From NCBI RefSeq assembly GCF_949628215.1, contig NC_134310.1:11483401-11547400 (forward strand): 64,000 nt of DNA, given 5' to 3'. Origin of the DNA: Phalacrocorax aristotelis (taxonomy: Eukaryota > Chordata > Aves > Suliformes > Phalacrocoracidae). The notes beneath the pieces are model-generated. The model was not told where the DNA came from. It worked only from the letters and a program-made list of their open reading frames with translations, and searched no databases. Positions 32,080-41,009 of this stretch are shown one piece after another. The translations under genes were made by a program, and so were the position numbers. The stretch's first letter is position 1, and each line of letters opens with the position of its first letter.

Positions 32080-33822
32080 ATGGAGGTCGAGGTAGCTTTT
32101 GAATTATTAAAGTGCTTTTTAGAAAAGCGGGGAGTAAGTCAGTTAAAAGACTTGTCAAGGCTAGTTACAGTGGGCAAAGTGAAAGAGTTCTTTAAAGAAC
32201 CGGAGTCGATTTTTGAAGTAGAGGAGTGGAGAGCTTATGGTGATTGTTTGTGGGACTTGGTGATAGATGACGATAAGACAGCGAAAAAGCTAATGAAACC
32301 TTGGCGGGAAGTGATTAACTGTATGAAAAAATATAAAACTGAAAAAAGATTAGCAACAGCCGCCTCTGATCGGCTAGACAATTGTGACCCCAATGCTGGA
32401 AAGATTGGAATTGGCTTAGGCAATCCTTCGCCTCCCTTCTCGGGGATCCCAGTTACCGTACCTCGAAAGCCCCTTATTCCTCCTCCTCCCCCTCCTCCTC
32501 CTCCTGGTGGATCTGTAGAAACTAGCGGAGAAGGAATAAGCTTGGGAAAGGGAGGTGAAGATATTGAAAATTTATGTGATGTAGTTTCTCCGGTGGAGGA
32601 AAATAAGCCGAGCACCCCGTCTAGTCACCGTTCTGTGCCTAGTGTGCGCAGCCGAGTTGACTGGCGGAAAATCGGGTTAGAGGCATTACAAAATGGGGAC
32701 CTAGAGACCGCCGACTTGTTGGCTCAGGCTTTCCCTGTCATCTATCAACCGGACCCTGCTAACAATCAAAATTTATTCGCACACCATACTCCTCTTGATT
32801 GGAAAATCTTGAACCAGCTGAGAAGTACGGTCAGCGAATCGGGTGTACACAGTGAGCCGACCAGACAGATGCTAAATTACATTTGGGGAAGCGGGCTGCT
32901 TTGTCCCGAGGATATTAAAAACATTATGAAGTTCATACTGACACAGTCGCAGCAGCTTTTATGGCAGGCTCACTGGCACGCCCTATGCGATAGATCGGCA
33001 AACACCCAACGCCAGCAAAACGATCCGCTAGCAGGAGTAATAGTAGAACAACTTATGGGAATAGGACCCTTCTCGTCCCTAGACATGCAAATGCAGACAG
33101 GCCCTGATGTATTAAGAGAATCAATGAGGCTAGCAAGGGATGCCTTACAGCGCGTCAAAACAGCACCAATCACCCCTTCTTACATGTCGATTAAGCAAGG
33201 GAGGGAAGAGCTTTTTGCCACGTTTGTGGATCGAGTTACAGAAGCGTTAGATCGTACCGACTTACCTGAGTTTATGAAGGGCCCATTGCTGCGTCAATGT
33301 GTTATGGAAAACTCCAACCAAGCTACTAAAAGTATTTTAATTACACTTCCCCTAGACGCAGGCATTGAGGTGATGCTTGAACGCATGAGTCGAGTACCTA
33401 CCGGTCCTCAAGCTATGTTAGTTGAGGCACTGAGGGAAGTTGGGCAGGGAATGGTACAGGTTCAACAACAAGTTTGTGCCGCTCTCGCCCCATTGGGTCC
33501 AGCTAAAAACCCTAACAGAGGGCCAGCTACTTTTAGATGCTTCCGCTGCAGAAAAGCAGAACACATGAAGAGACAGTGCAGCGAAGCTAACTTATGGTGC
33601 AAACACTGCCAGGCTCAAGGCCACAATACAACTGCCTGCCAGCGTTCGGGAAACGGGAAGCTGAGCACCCAGAGTCGCAGCGCGCAGGCACCAATTGCGG
33701 CTCCAGTGACTTCTCAGCACTCCGTCACCACGCCACCAGTCGTGCCGAGCAGCTCCGGCCAGCTTCCAATTTACAACCCACCACCAGAGGAAGCCTCGGC
33801 TTGGACTTGGCAACAGCAGTAG
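32080..33822 (+). CDS. gag: ERV C Gag polyprotein, intact frame
   Basis: 580 codons, uninterrupted. The matrix begins MEVEVAFELLKCFLEKRG (no Gly at position 2, so no ordinary myristoylation). A Pro-rich run of nine P (about residues 132-142) is followed by an acidic linker, capsid (about 195-460, with SYMSIKQGREELFATFVDRV, a major-homology-like block) and nucleocapsid with two CX2CX4HX4C knuckles (CFRCRKAEHMKRQC and CKHCQAQGHNTTAC). The first knuckle lacks the usual Gly. Directly after the second knuckle is G GGA AAC in frame, the gag-pro shift site. The ATG at 32080 is the first in frame and lies about 225 bases after the primer site. It forms the virus core and could still assemble. Confidence 0.9.
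   Translation: MEVEVAFELLKCFLEKRGVSQLKDLSRLVTVGKVKEFFKEPESIFEVEEWRAYGDCLWDLVIDDDKTAKKLMKPWREVINCMKKYKTEKRLATAASDRLDNCDPNAGKIGIGLGNPSPPFSGIPVTVPRKPLIPPPPPPPPPGGSVETSGEGISLGKGGEDIENLCDVVSPVEENKPSTPSSHRSVPSVRSRVDWRKIGLEALQNGDLETADLLAQAFPVIYQPDPANNQNLFAHHTPLDWKILNQLRSTVSESGVHSEPTRQMLNYIWGSGLLCPEDIKNIMKFILTQSQQLLWQAHWHALCDRSANTQRQQNDPLAGVIVEQLMGIGPFSSLDMQMQTGPDVLRESMRLARDALQRVKTAPITPSYMSIKQGREELFATFVDRVTEALDRTDLPEFMKGPLLRQCVMENSNQATKSILITLPLDAGIEVMLERMSRVPTGPQAMLVEALREVGQGMVQVQQQVCAALAPLGPAKNPNRGPATFRCFRCRKAEHMKRQCSEANLWCKHCQAQGHNTTACQRSGNGKLSTQSRSAQAPIAAPVTSQHSVTTPPVVPSSSGQLPIYNPPPEEASAWTWQQQ
33648..33654 (+). promoter_or_regulatory. Gag-pro -1 frameshift slippery site GGGAAAC
   Basis: G GGA AAC is correctly phased: GGA and AAC are Gag codons (33649-33654). 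The -1 frame opens into the dUTPase start (RGSLGLDLATAVDV). The same heptamer serves gag-pro shifting in type D/betaretroviruses such as MPMV. A downstream pseudoknot was not modelled. Confidence 0.85.
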
Positions 33823-34043
33823 ATGTCACTTTGATGGACACTCGTCCACAGAAGATCAGCATGGCTCACAGAAGAGCCAGTATGGGTCGGGCAGTGGCCG
33901 CTCAAACGGGAAAGTCTACAGCAAGCCCACATATTAATAAAAGAACAATTAGATCAAGGACATCTCCGACCGTCGACAAGCCCCTGGAACACCCCTATTT
34001 TTGTTATCAAGAAAAAGTCAGGGAAATACAGGCTGTTACATGA
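33655..34043 (+). pseudogene. pro: ERV C dUTPase/protease region, mostly deleted
   Basis: In the -1 frame after the slippery site, a linker leads to RGSLGLDLATAVDV, the first motif of a betaretroviral dUTPase. Within about 20 codons, near 33855-33875, the sequence jumps to RT N-terminal sequence (VGQWPL in the related provirus context). The remainder of dUTPase and the whole protease, including its DTG active site, are missing. The frame then runs out of phase to a stop at 34043. Without protease the element cannot process its own Gag. Confidence 0.75.
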
Positions 34044-35641
34044 TTTACGGGCAGTAAATCAGCAAATGCAAGCGATGGGGGCTTTACAGCCTGGCCTTCC
34101 AAATCCAGCCATGTTACCAGCTGGTTGGCATTTGCTAATTATTGATTTAAAGGACTGCTTCTTTACTATAAAGCTGCATCCTCAGGATACCCAGCGATTT
34201 GCATTTACGTTACCAGCAATCAACAGAGAGGGTCCTGACTTACGTTTCGAATGGACAGTATTGCCACAAGGCATGAAGAATAGCCCTACTCTGTGTCAAC
34301 TTTTCGTAGATGCTGCATTAAAAAATGTGCGGCAGCAATGGCTGGACACTATAATTTACCATTACATGGATGACATCTTGTTCGCGCAACAACAACCCTT
34401 CTCGGCACAGCAAGAATTATATTTACAGCAACAGCTCCAGCTACACGACCTAGTAATCGCAGCAGAGAAGGTTCAACGTTCGCCAGTATGGAAATACCTC
34501 GGATGGCGCATCAGTGACTCTCAAGTAAGTCCACAGAAACTTACGTTACACACGGCAATCAAAACCCTTAATGATGCTCGACGGCTGTTAGGAGACCTAC
34601 AATGGCTACGGCCAGTAGCCGGAATCACTAATGATGACTTGGAGGTTCTTCGCCCTATGTTAAAGGGCACTGACCCTGCCGCGCCGGTCCGACCGACTGC
34701 CGAACAAACCTCGATGATACAACGCCTCAGCTCCGAGATCGTTCAGAGAGCAGTAGACCGGCTGGACCCCGATCTCCCCATCGATCTCACCATACTCCAT
34801 GGTTCTACTCACATTTTGGGTGCACTTACTCAGCGCAAAAAGAAAAAGGGGGAGAAGATAAGGGTGTTGGAATGGATATTTACAAGCCTACAGCCGAAGA
34901 CAAGCCTGCCCTACCTGCAGCCATCACGGACCAGGCATAGGGCTAGGAGTTAATCCCAGAGGCCTTCAGGACAGGGAAATATGGCAAATGGACGTTACGC
35001 ATGTGTCAGAATTTGGGAAACTAAAATATGTTCATGTTACTATCGATACTTATAGCAAGTTTTTATGGGCAACAGCACAGTCAGGGGAAAAGGCTGTCCA
35101 TGTTATACGTCATTTAACAGTCTGTTTTGCTGTAATGGGAACTCCAACACAGGTTAAGACATACAATGGGTCAGCATACTGTAGTCAGAAGGTTAGGAAA
35201 TTTTTACAGGCATGGGGGGTACGCCATCTCACGGGCATTCCACATTCACCCACAGGGCAAGCAATAATTGAGAGGGCGCACCAGACTCTAAAACAATATC
35301 TAAACAAATTTCGAGACGTAAAAGATGTACAAGAACGGCTTGCAAAAGTTTTGTTTGTATTAAATCACTTGTGCATATTTGCAGAACACGATAACCCTCC
35401 TGCGTGGGTGCATGGGAATGACGGTAGGAAGGAGTCAAGACAGGCAGTAATGGTAAAGTATCGAGACCCTTCCACTGGTCTATGGCAAGGGCCCGTAGAA
35501 GTCAAATATTTTGGTCGAGGTTACATGTGTGTGCTTACCCCCACAGGTCCAAGATGGATACCCAGTAGATGGGTAAAGGCTATGCCTAACGAACAGAAGA
35601 ACGAAATCTGCGAAGTGACAGGAGACAGTGAAGACGTATGA
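33876..35641 (+). pseudogene. pol: ERV C pol: RT kept, RNase H deleted, integrase mutated
   Basis: RT runs from about 33876, with a small shift near 33912, to 34953. It has LLIIDLKDCFFTIKL, LPQGMKNSP and the catalytic YHYMDDILFA. After the connection region (RKKKKGEKIRVLEWIFTSLQ) RNase H and the His half of the integrase zinc domain are missing. From about 34900 the frame changes and integrase resumes at its CxxC. The open frame 34988-35641 has the first Asp (MDVTHVSEFG) and the Glu (GQAIIERAH), but the second Asp is replaced: KTYNGSAY where KTDNG is expected. The C-terminal domain (WIPSRWVKAMP) is intact and stops at 35641, overlapping the next ATG. The provirus must have been copied with help from other viruses. 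Confidence 0.88.
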
Positions 35642-36075
35642 CTGCACTGGTAGAGGTAGCCAGGATACGGATAGAATGTCCCCAATGTAATAAGTGCCGA
35701 CCCTGGGTACTAAGAGAGTGTCATAGCTGTCAACAGCGCGGGTGGGTAAGAACCCATCGAGCTAGGGGGTGGTGTGACAGTTGCTACTATCACCCATTAC
35801 AGACACATAAGGTTTTAATTATCGCAGGCCACGAAATAGAGGGTTCTAGACGATATGAATTGCACACCCTTGACTGGATTAGACAAATCAATAGTACTCC
35901 CGTTAGTCATCGTAAGTATCGTGATAAGAATCACCGAGGGCATGTACATACCGCCCCAGCCAAAACAGAATGTATGGGTTACCCTGGCAAATCTAACAGG
36001 CCAAGATTCCATCTGCCTATCATTGTCATCGCCAGGAAATCCCCTCTCCACCTGTTTGGTTGGAGTGCCGGTTGA
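35638..36075 (+). CDS. Cys-rich ORF between pol and env (unknown accessory)
   Basis: 145 codons, opening at ATGA, where the ATG overlaps the pol stop TGA. It runs about 220 bases into env in another frame. The first half has three paired-Cys groups, CPQCNKC, CHSC and CDSC, with a His nearby (YHPLQTH), suggesting a small zinc-binding fold. The second half overlaps the Env signal peptide region and is basic (HRKYRDKNHRGHVH). I do not recognise the protein. It may be a genuine accessory gene or the integrase C-terminal extension in another frame. It is uninterrupted in a young provirus, which is weak evidence for function. Confidence 0.5.
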   Translation: MTALVEVARIRIECPQCNKCRPWVLRECHSCQQRGWVRTHRARGWCDSCYYHPLQTHKVLIIAGHEIEGSRRYELHTLDWIRQINSTPVSHRKYRDKNHRGHVHTAPAKTECMGYPGKSNRPRFHLPIIVIARKSPLHLFGWSAG

Positions 36076-37222
36076 TAATTGGACGCTAGTGATACCACAA
36101 AATACACCACACTTAGGGAGCCTTTGTGATACTCCCCAGAATTGTGTGAATAATTGGGACGGTTGGGCAGTCCATCGCCCTCAAACTAATCTCGAGCCAC
36201 AAGAGCTTGAGCTATTAGGTTCTTTGTCAATGGATGCTTGTTTATACTTTAATTATACGGAACGAAACCAGTCTCTTTCTTGGCCTGTGAATGCCACCCT
36301 AAGTGTATATAAAAATGCCACTGCTTGGTGTAACTATACCTCTGCAAATATATCCCGCTCTAGCAATATGCCTATTGCTCTACCTGCAGGTTTGTTTTTA
36401 ATTTGTGGAGACCGGGCTTGGCCTGGCATCCCGTCACATATAAAGGGAGGGCCTTGCTCTATAGGTCGCCTAACACTTCTTACTCCTAACACTTCAATGA
36501 TTTATCAACATTATAGAAAGATGAGAAGCAAAAGGAGCACTCATAAGTTTGAGAACAGCTGTGACTCTACAGCTGAGTTTTGGAATCCGGCAAAGATCAT
36601 AGCTGCTTCCTTCTTGGCTCCTGGAGTTGGTGTTGCTCAAAGCCTCACGACATTAAACAAGCTAGGGTGTTGGCTAGCTAAGCAAACAAATGCCACATCA
36701 AAGGCGTTATCTGACTTATTACTAGATGTAGGCTCTGTAAGACACGCTACGCTGCAAAACCGCGCAGCCATAGATTTTTTGCTTTTAGCCCAAGGACATG
36801 GGTGTGCTGAATTTGAAGGGATGTGTTGCATGAATCTATCAGATCATTCGGAATCAATACATGCAAGTATTGAGAGCTTAAGAAGGAGGGTCTCAGAACT
36901 TAGGGAGGATGATCCATGGCATTGTTTTAACAGCTTGTTTAATGGATGGGGCATTGGCAATTGGATTAAGAGTATTTTGCAGATGGGACTAATGATATTT
37001 ATACTGTTTATCATTGTATTAATGTGTGTTCCTTGTATATTGCAATGTATGCGACGAATGATGGAAAGAAGTATGAGTGCCGTGTTCCTTTCTCAAGGAA
37101 CAAAAGAAAAAGGGGGAAATGTGGGAAACTATAGGCTTGAATCCACATGCGGGTCCCCTGATAAGTTGTTTGAGATAGAAAGCGGGCTGGAGGATTATAG
37201 GTACGCGATGGAATTAGCTTGA
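35855..37222 (+). CDS. env: ERV C envelope glycoprotein, intact frame
   Basis: 455 codons, uninterrupted. The signal segment is IVLPLVIVSIVIRI (about residues 13-26). SU has several N-x-S/T sites (YTERNQS, WPVNATL, YKNATAW, CNYTSAN) and the CLVGVP motif. A furin-type site RSKRS (about residue 227) precedes the TM subunit, with a hydrophobic fusion segment (IIAASFLAPGVGVAQ), the NRAAIDFLLLAQGHG block, the CX6CC motif (CAEFEGMCC), and a membrane anchor (MIFILFIIVLMCVPCI). The frame passes through the purine tract and into the 3' LTR, so the last about 33 residues are encoded by U3. Its relative at 3192-4033 is decayed. It mediates attachment and fusion. Confidence 0.9.
   Translation: MNCTPLTGLDKSIVLPLVIVSIVIRITEGMYIPPQPKQNVWVTLANLTGQDSICLSLSSPGNPLSTCLVGVPVDNWTLVIPQNTPHLGSLCDTPQNCVNNWDGWAVHRPQTNLEPQELELLGSLSMDACLYFNYTERNQSLSWPVNATLSVYKNATAWCNYTSANISRSSNMPIALPAGLFLICGDRAWPGIPSHIKGGPCSIGRLTLLTPNTSMIYQHYRKMRSKRSTHKFENSCDSTAEFWNPAKIIAASFLAPGVGVAQSLTTLNKLGCWLAKQTNATSKALSDLLLDVGSVRHATLQNRAAIDFLLLAQGHGCAEFEGMCCMNLSDHSESIHASIESLRRRVSELREDDPWHCFNSLFNGWGIGNWIKSILQMGLMIFILFIIVLMCVPCILQCMRRMMERSMSAVFLSQGTKEKGGNVGNYRLESTCGSPDKLFEIESGLEDYRYAMELA
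37102..37119 (+). promoter_or_regulatory. Polypurine tract of ERV C
   Basis: AAAAGAAAAAGGGGGAAA directly before the 3' LTR TG. It is read through by the env frame. Confidence 0.9.
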
Positions 37223-37583
37223 CTACAGACCCAGTGTCAGACCCGCTGATGGAAAATTACAGAGATCAGACCCGATGATGGGAAATTACAGAGAATCTGC
37301 AAGTCACCAGGAGGAGGAAGAAAGGCGAGAGATATCTCGGCCTTGAGAGCAAAGAAGAAAGGCAGGAATATCTCTCGGCCTTGAGAGCATCCGACAAACA
37401 ACAAGGAGTTTAGGCACGAAGTACAGAAATAGACTGTTCGTTAAGGAGGTGTCGCAATCCGTATGAAGTAATTGTTGAAGCTTGTTTACAAGAGCATATA
37501 AAAGCGCTGTGACTTAAAAATAAAACTGAAGCTTGCTCTATCACTCACGTTGAGTTGGCTGCTTGCTTTCCTCGCTCGCCGCA
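37120..37583 (+). repeat. 3' LTR of ERV C
   Basis: 464 bp, identical to 31372-31835 except position 37246. It ends GCCGCA and is followed by the target duplication CCAATG. The LTR contains the end of env (stop 37220-37222). Confidence 0.95.
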
Positions 37584-37589
37584 CCAATG

Positions 37590-38745
37590 ATGTCGTAGCT
37601 CTGGGACTGGGACAAAGCTTCTAGCGCCTCTTGTTTATTCTTCATGCTGTGTGCATTAGTATAGAGACATTTTAAATGTGCTCCAGTGTACTCAGCACAT
37701 TGTGGAGCAGACTGAAGGACCTCGCTAGCACACCATCCCTCAAACATTGGTGTTCTGCCCTATGGCTTATCACTAGCGAGCCTGGTTTTATCCCTGTCTT
37801 CTTCAAATCTAGTTTAAAGCTCTTTCAATGAGCCCTGCTAACTCCTGTGCAAAGATCCTTTTCCTCCTTTAAGAAAGGTGTATCCCATCTGTCACCAGCA
37901 GGCCTGGTGTCACGTAGACTGACCCATGATAAAAAACCCCAAAATTCTGCTGGTGACAACAGTCATGGAACCAGGTATTGATCAGCTGGGTCTTCTTGTT
38001 TCTTCCAACAATATTCCCTGCAACTGGAAGGATAGAGGAGAACACTACTTGTGCTCCTGATCCCTTAACCAGTTGTCCCAAGGCCCTGAAGTCTCTTTTG
38101 ATTGCCCTCAGACTTCTTATTGCAACTTTGTTGCTGCCTACATGAAAAAGCAATAATGGATAAAAATCCAGGGCCATACCAGGGTAGGAAATTTTCTTGT
38201 AACATCTTTACCTGGGCCCCAGGGAGGCAGCAGACTTCCCTAAGTGGGTCTGGACTGCATATTGGGCCTTCTGCTCCCCTCAGGAGAGAGTCTCCTATGA
38301 CAGCGAACCATCTTTTTTCTTTATGGAAGTGGTTTTGACATAGTGAGTAGGCTGACTTAACCTTGGCGACACATCCAACCTAGATGGACCATCATCCTCA
38401 CTATTGTTTGGTTCCACTTGCAGAGCCTCATACCTATTATACAAGGGCACCTGGGAAGGTGGGGTAGTCACATAGGAGATGTGCCTGTTGCACCAGGCAG
38501 GAACTTGTTGCCATTGCCCCCTATCCCTTAAGTCACCGCGTTTTGCTGGGTGGAGAGAGGATTGGGAATCCTCTGCATCATGTGTCCTGTCTACCTGAAA
38601 GGTCTGTCCCAGGGACGGTAGGGTGCAGTTCCGGTAGACAATCTCCTTCTCAGCCTCCTTGATACTCCTCAACCTACTCATCTCCTCCCCGAGATCTGCC
38701 ACTAAGCTGAGGCTTTCCTCTATTCAAGTTTTTTGAATCTTATGG
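37590..38745 (-). repeat. CR1 LINE, 5' portion (right of ERV C)
   Basis: Continuation of the CR1 at 28661-31365. It has the ORF2 start (37747-37541, LKCLYTNAHSMKNKQEALEA) and ORF1 with its esterase region (38177-37869, FHVGSNKVA, VTDGIHLS) and coiled region (38702-38295, LGEEMSRLRSIKEAEKEI). The combined element is about 3.9 kb, unusually long for CR1. It lacks a clear 5' UTR. Confidence 0.8.
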
Positions 38746-38779
38746 GTACCCTCAAACAGCGCTCTCTTTCATGAAAGCT

Positions 38780-39180
38780 TCGTGTCATTCTTAAAGCTCA
38801 GTGCTATGGATATTGCATCCCAGAAGCAGCAACAGCAGCATCCCCTCTCCACGGCCTGCGGATACCACAGTTTCTTTCTCCTTCATCATCATAACAAGGG
38901 ACTACCTTTCAAACAGCTTTTAAAATGGTAATCTAATCTAGTACAAAATAACCAGATGGTGATGCATTTTGTAAAATATGAATATGGATTTTTCCCTGTC
39001 ACCAGAGCTACTCAAAATATATTTCAGAATACCCAGTCATGCCTCACTTGTAATGATTTTCATAAATTTATTCTTTAAATAAAACTTATAACCCAGCTAA
39101 ACAGGGGTGTGTTTTTTAATCACTCCCCCCAACATGTTTTTTTAAATGGACAATACAGACAACAGTTTAAGGATTTTATG
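38780..39180 (-). repeat. Maverick-associated flank, copy 2
   Basis: Matches 16255-16640 over about 300 bases. In the copy at 16 kb this sequence runs straight into the Maverick gene end; here a CR1 3' end begins at 39182, and the Maverick gene resumes only after that CR1, at about 46990. This places the CR1 inside the Maverick sequence. Confidence 0.6.
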
Positions 39181-39181
39181 A

Positions 39182-40644
39182 ATCACAGAATCACAGAACC
39201 ACAGAATCACAGAATGGCAGAGGTTGGAAGGGACCTCTGGAGATCATCTTGTCCAACATCCCTGCTTGAGCAGGTACACCTAGAGCAGGGGGCACAGGAC
39301 CACATCCAGGCAGGTTCTGAATGCCTCCAGGGAAGGAGACTCCACAACCTCTCTGGGCAGCCTGTTCCACTGCTCTGTCACCCTCACAGGAAAGAAGTTT
39401 TTTCTCATGTTTAGGTGGAACTTCCTATGTTCCAACTTGTGCCCATTGCCCCTTGTCCTGTCATTGGGCACCACTGAAAAGAGTCTGGCCCCATCCTCTT
39501 GACACTCACCCTTCAGATATTTATAGGTATTGATGAGATCCCCCCTCAGTCTTCTCTTGTCCAGGCTGAACAAACCCAGGTCTCTCAGCCTTTCCTCATA
39601 AGGGAGATGCTCCAGCCCCCGATCATCTCGTTAGCTCGCTGCTGGACTTACTCGAGCAGTTCCCTGTCTTTCCTGAACTGGGGAGCCCAGAACTGGACAC
39701 AGTACTCCAAATGTGGCCTCACTAGGGCAGAATAGAGGGGGAGGATAACCTCCCTCTACCTTCTGGCCACATTCCTTTTAATGCAGCCCAGGATACCATT
39801 GGCCTTCTTGGCCACAAGGGCACATTGCTGGCTTGGGGTCAACTTGCTGTCCACCAACACTCTCAGGTCCTTCTCAACAGAGCCGCTTTCCAGTAGTTCA
39901 GCCCCCAACCTGTACTGGTGCATGGGGTTGTTCCTCCCCAGGTGCAGGACCTTACCCTTGCGCTTGTTGAATTTCATCAGGTTCCCCTAGGCCCAGCTCT
40001 CCAGCCTGTCCAGGTCTCATTGGATGGCAGCACAGCCTTCTGGTGTATCAGCCACTCCTCCCAGTTTTGTATCATCAGCAAACTTGCTGAGGTTACACTC
40101 TGTCCCTTCATCCAGGTCACTGATGAATATATTGAACAGGACTGGACCCAGCACAGACCCCTGGGGAACACCACTAGTTACGGGCCTCTAACCAGACTCT
40201 GCCCTGTTGATCACAACCCTATGAGCTCTGCTGTTCAGCCAGTTCTCAATCCACCTCACTGTCCTCTCATCTAACCCACACTTCCTAAGCTTACCTATGA
40301 GGATATTATGGGAGACAGTGTCAAATGCCTTACTGAAGTCAAGATAGACAACATCTACTGCTCTCCCTTCATCGACCCAATCAGTCATGCCATCATAGAA
40401 GGCTATCATCAGGTTGGTCAAGCATGATCTTCCCTTGGTGAATCCATGTTGACTACTGCTGATAACCACCTTTTCCTCTACATGCCTGGAGATGACCTCC
40501 AGAACAAACTGTTCCATCACCTTTCCCCGGGGATGGAGGTGAGGCTGACTGGCCTATAGTTTCCCAGGTCCTCTTTCTTGCCCTTTCTGAAGATTGGAGT
40601 GACGTTGGCTACCCTCTAGTTTTTGGGGCATCTCTCCTGCCCTC
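39182..40644 (-). repeat. CR1 LINE 3' portion (left of ERV D)
   Basis: Starts with 'aatcacagaatcacagaacc', the reverse complement of a CR1 tail with repeated octamers. It then encodes on the minus strand the ORF2 C-terminus (39573-39280, [20 protein letters not shown]), RT thumb (39977-39756) and RT palm (40520-40188, [19 protein letters not shown]). The segment from about 39659 to 40313 is almost identical to 53832-54486. Confidence 0.85.
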
Positions 40645-40650
40645 CATGAC

Positions 40651-40898
40651 TGTAGGGGAATAGACAGGGATCGGCGACCGGAAGATCACGGGCTGTGACG
40701 GAAAGATAGACTCCTCCCCATAGGAGTGGCAGGAACAGGAAGCGCAAGAGCTATATAAGCGTGTGACGCAGTTAAATAAACGGACATTTTGTATCCCATA
40801 TTGATGTCTGTGCATCACTGTTCCCAGGGTGGGTAGAGCCCTGTGTCCCGGAGGTATGCGGCCCAAGATAAGTTCTCCCGTAGAAGCGTACAGCAACA
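40651..40898 (+). repeat. 5' LTR of ERV D
   Basis: TGTAGGGGAATAG to CAGCAACA, 248 bp. TATA box 'gctatataagcg' at about 40750-40761 and poly(A) signal AATAAA at about 40775-40780. A very short LTR, similar in size to ALV endogenous LTRs. Confidence 0.92.
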
Positions 40899-40900
40899 AG

Positions 40901-40918
40901 TGGTGACCCCGACGTGAT
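40901..40918 (+). promoter_or_regulatory. Primer binding site, tRNA-Trp
   Basis: TGGTGACCCCGACGTGAT, the primer site known from avian leukosis/sarcoma viruses, 2 bases after the LTR. Confidence 0.92.
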
Positions 40919-41009
40919 CGGCGGGGCGGCATGGCAAGTTCGCCGGGGGGAAAAGATAGCTTGAGGCACGCAGGGGCGGGACGGGGAGCCGCAGGTCGGC
41001 GGGCGCGCC

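Larger units (their letters stand above)
31366..37589 (+). mobile_element. Betaretrovirus-like provirus (ERV C), young, pol-defective
   Basis: A 6.2-kb provirus (31372-37583) flanked by the perfect 6-bp duplication CCAATG (31366-31371 and 37584-37589). Order: LTR, primer site, gag, dUTPase start, RT, integrase, Cys-rich ORF, env, LTR. The LTRs differ at one base (31498 G, 37246 C) in 464, so the insertion is young. Gag and Env frames are intact. Pol has two internal deletions and a mutated integrase active site. It inserted into a minus-strand CR1. Confidence 0.95.
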
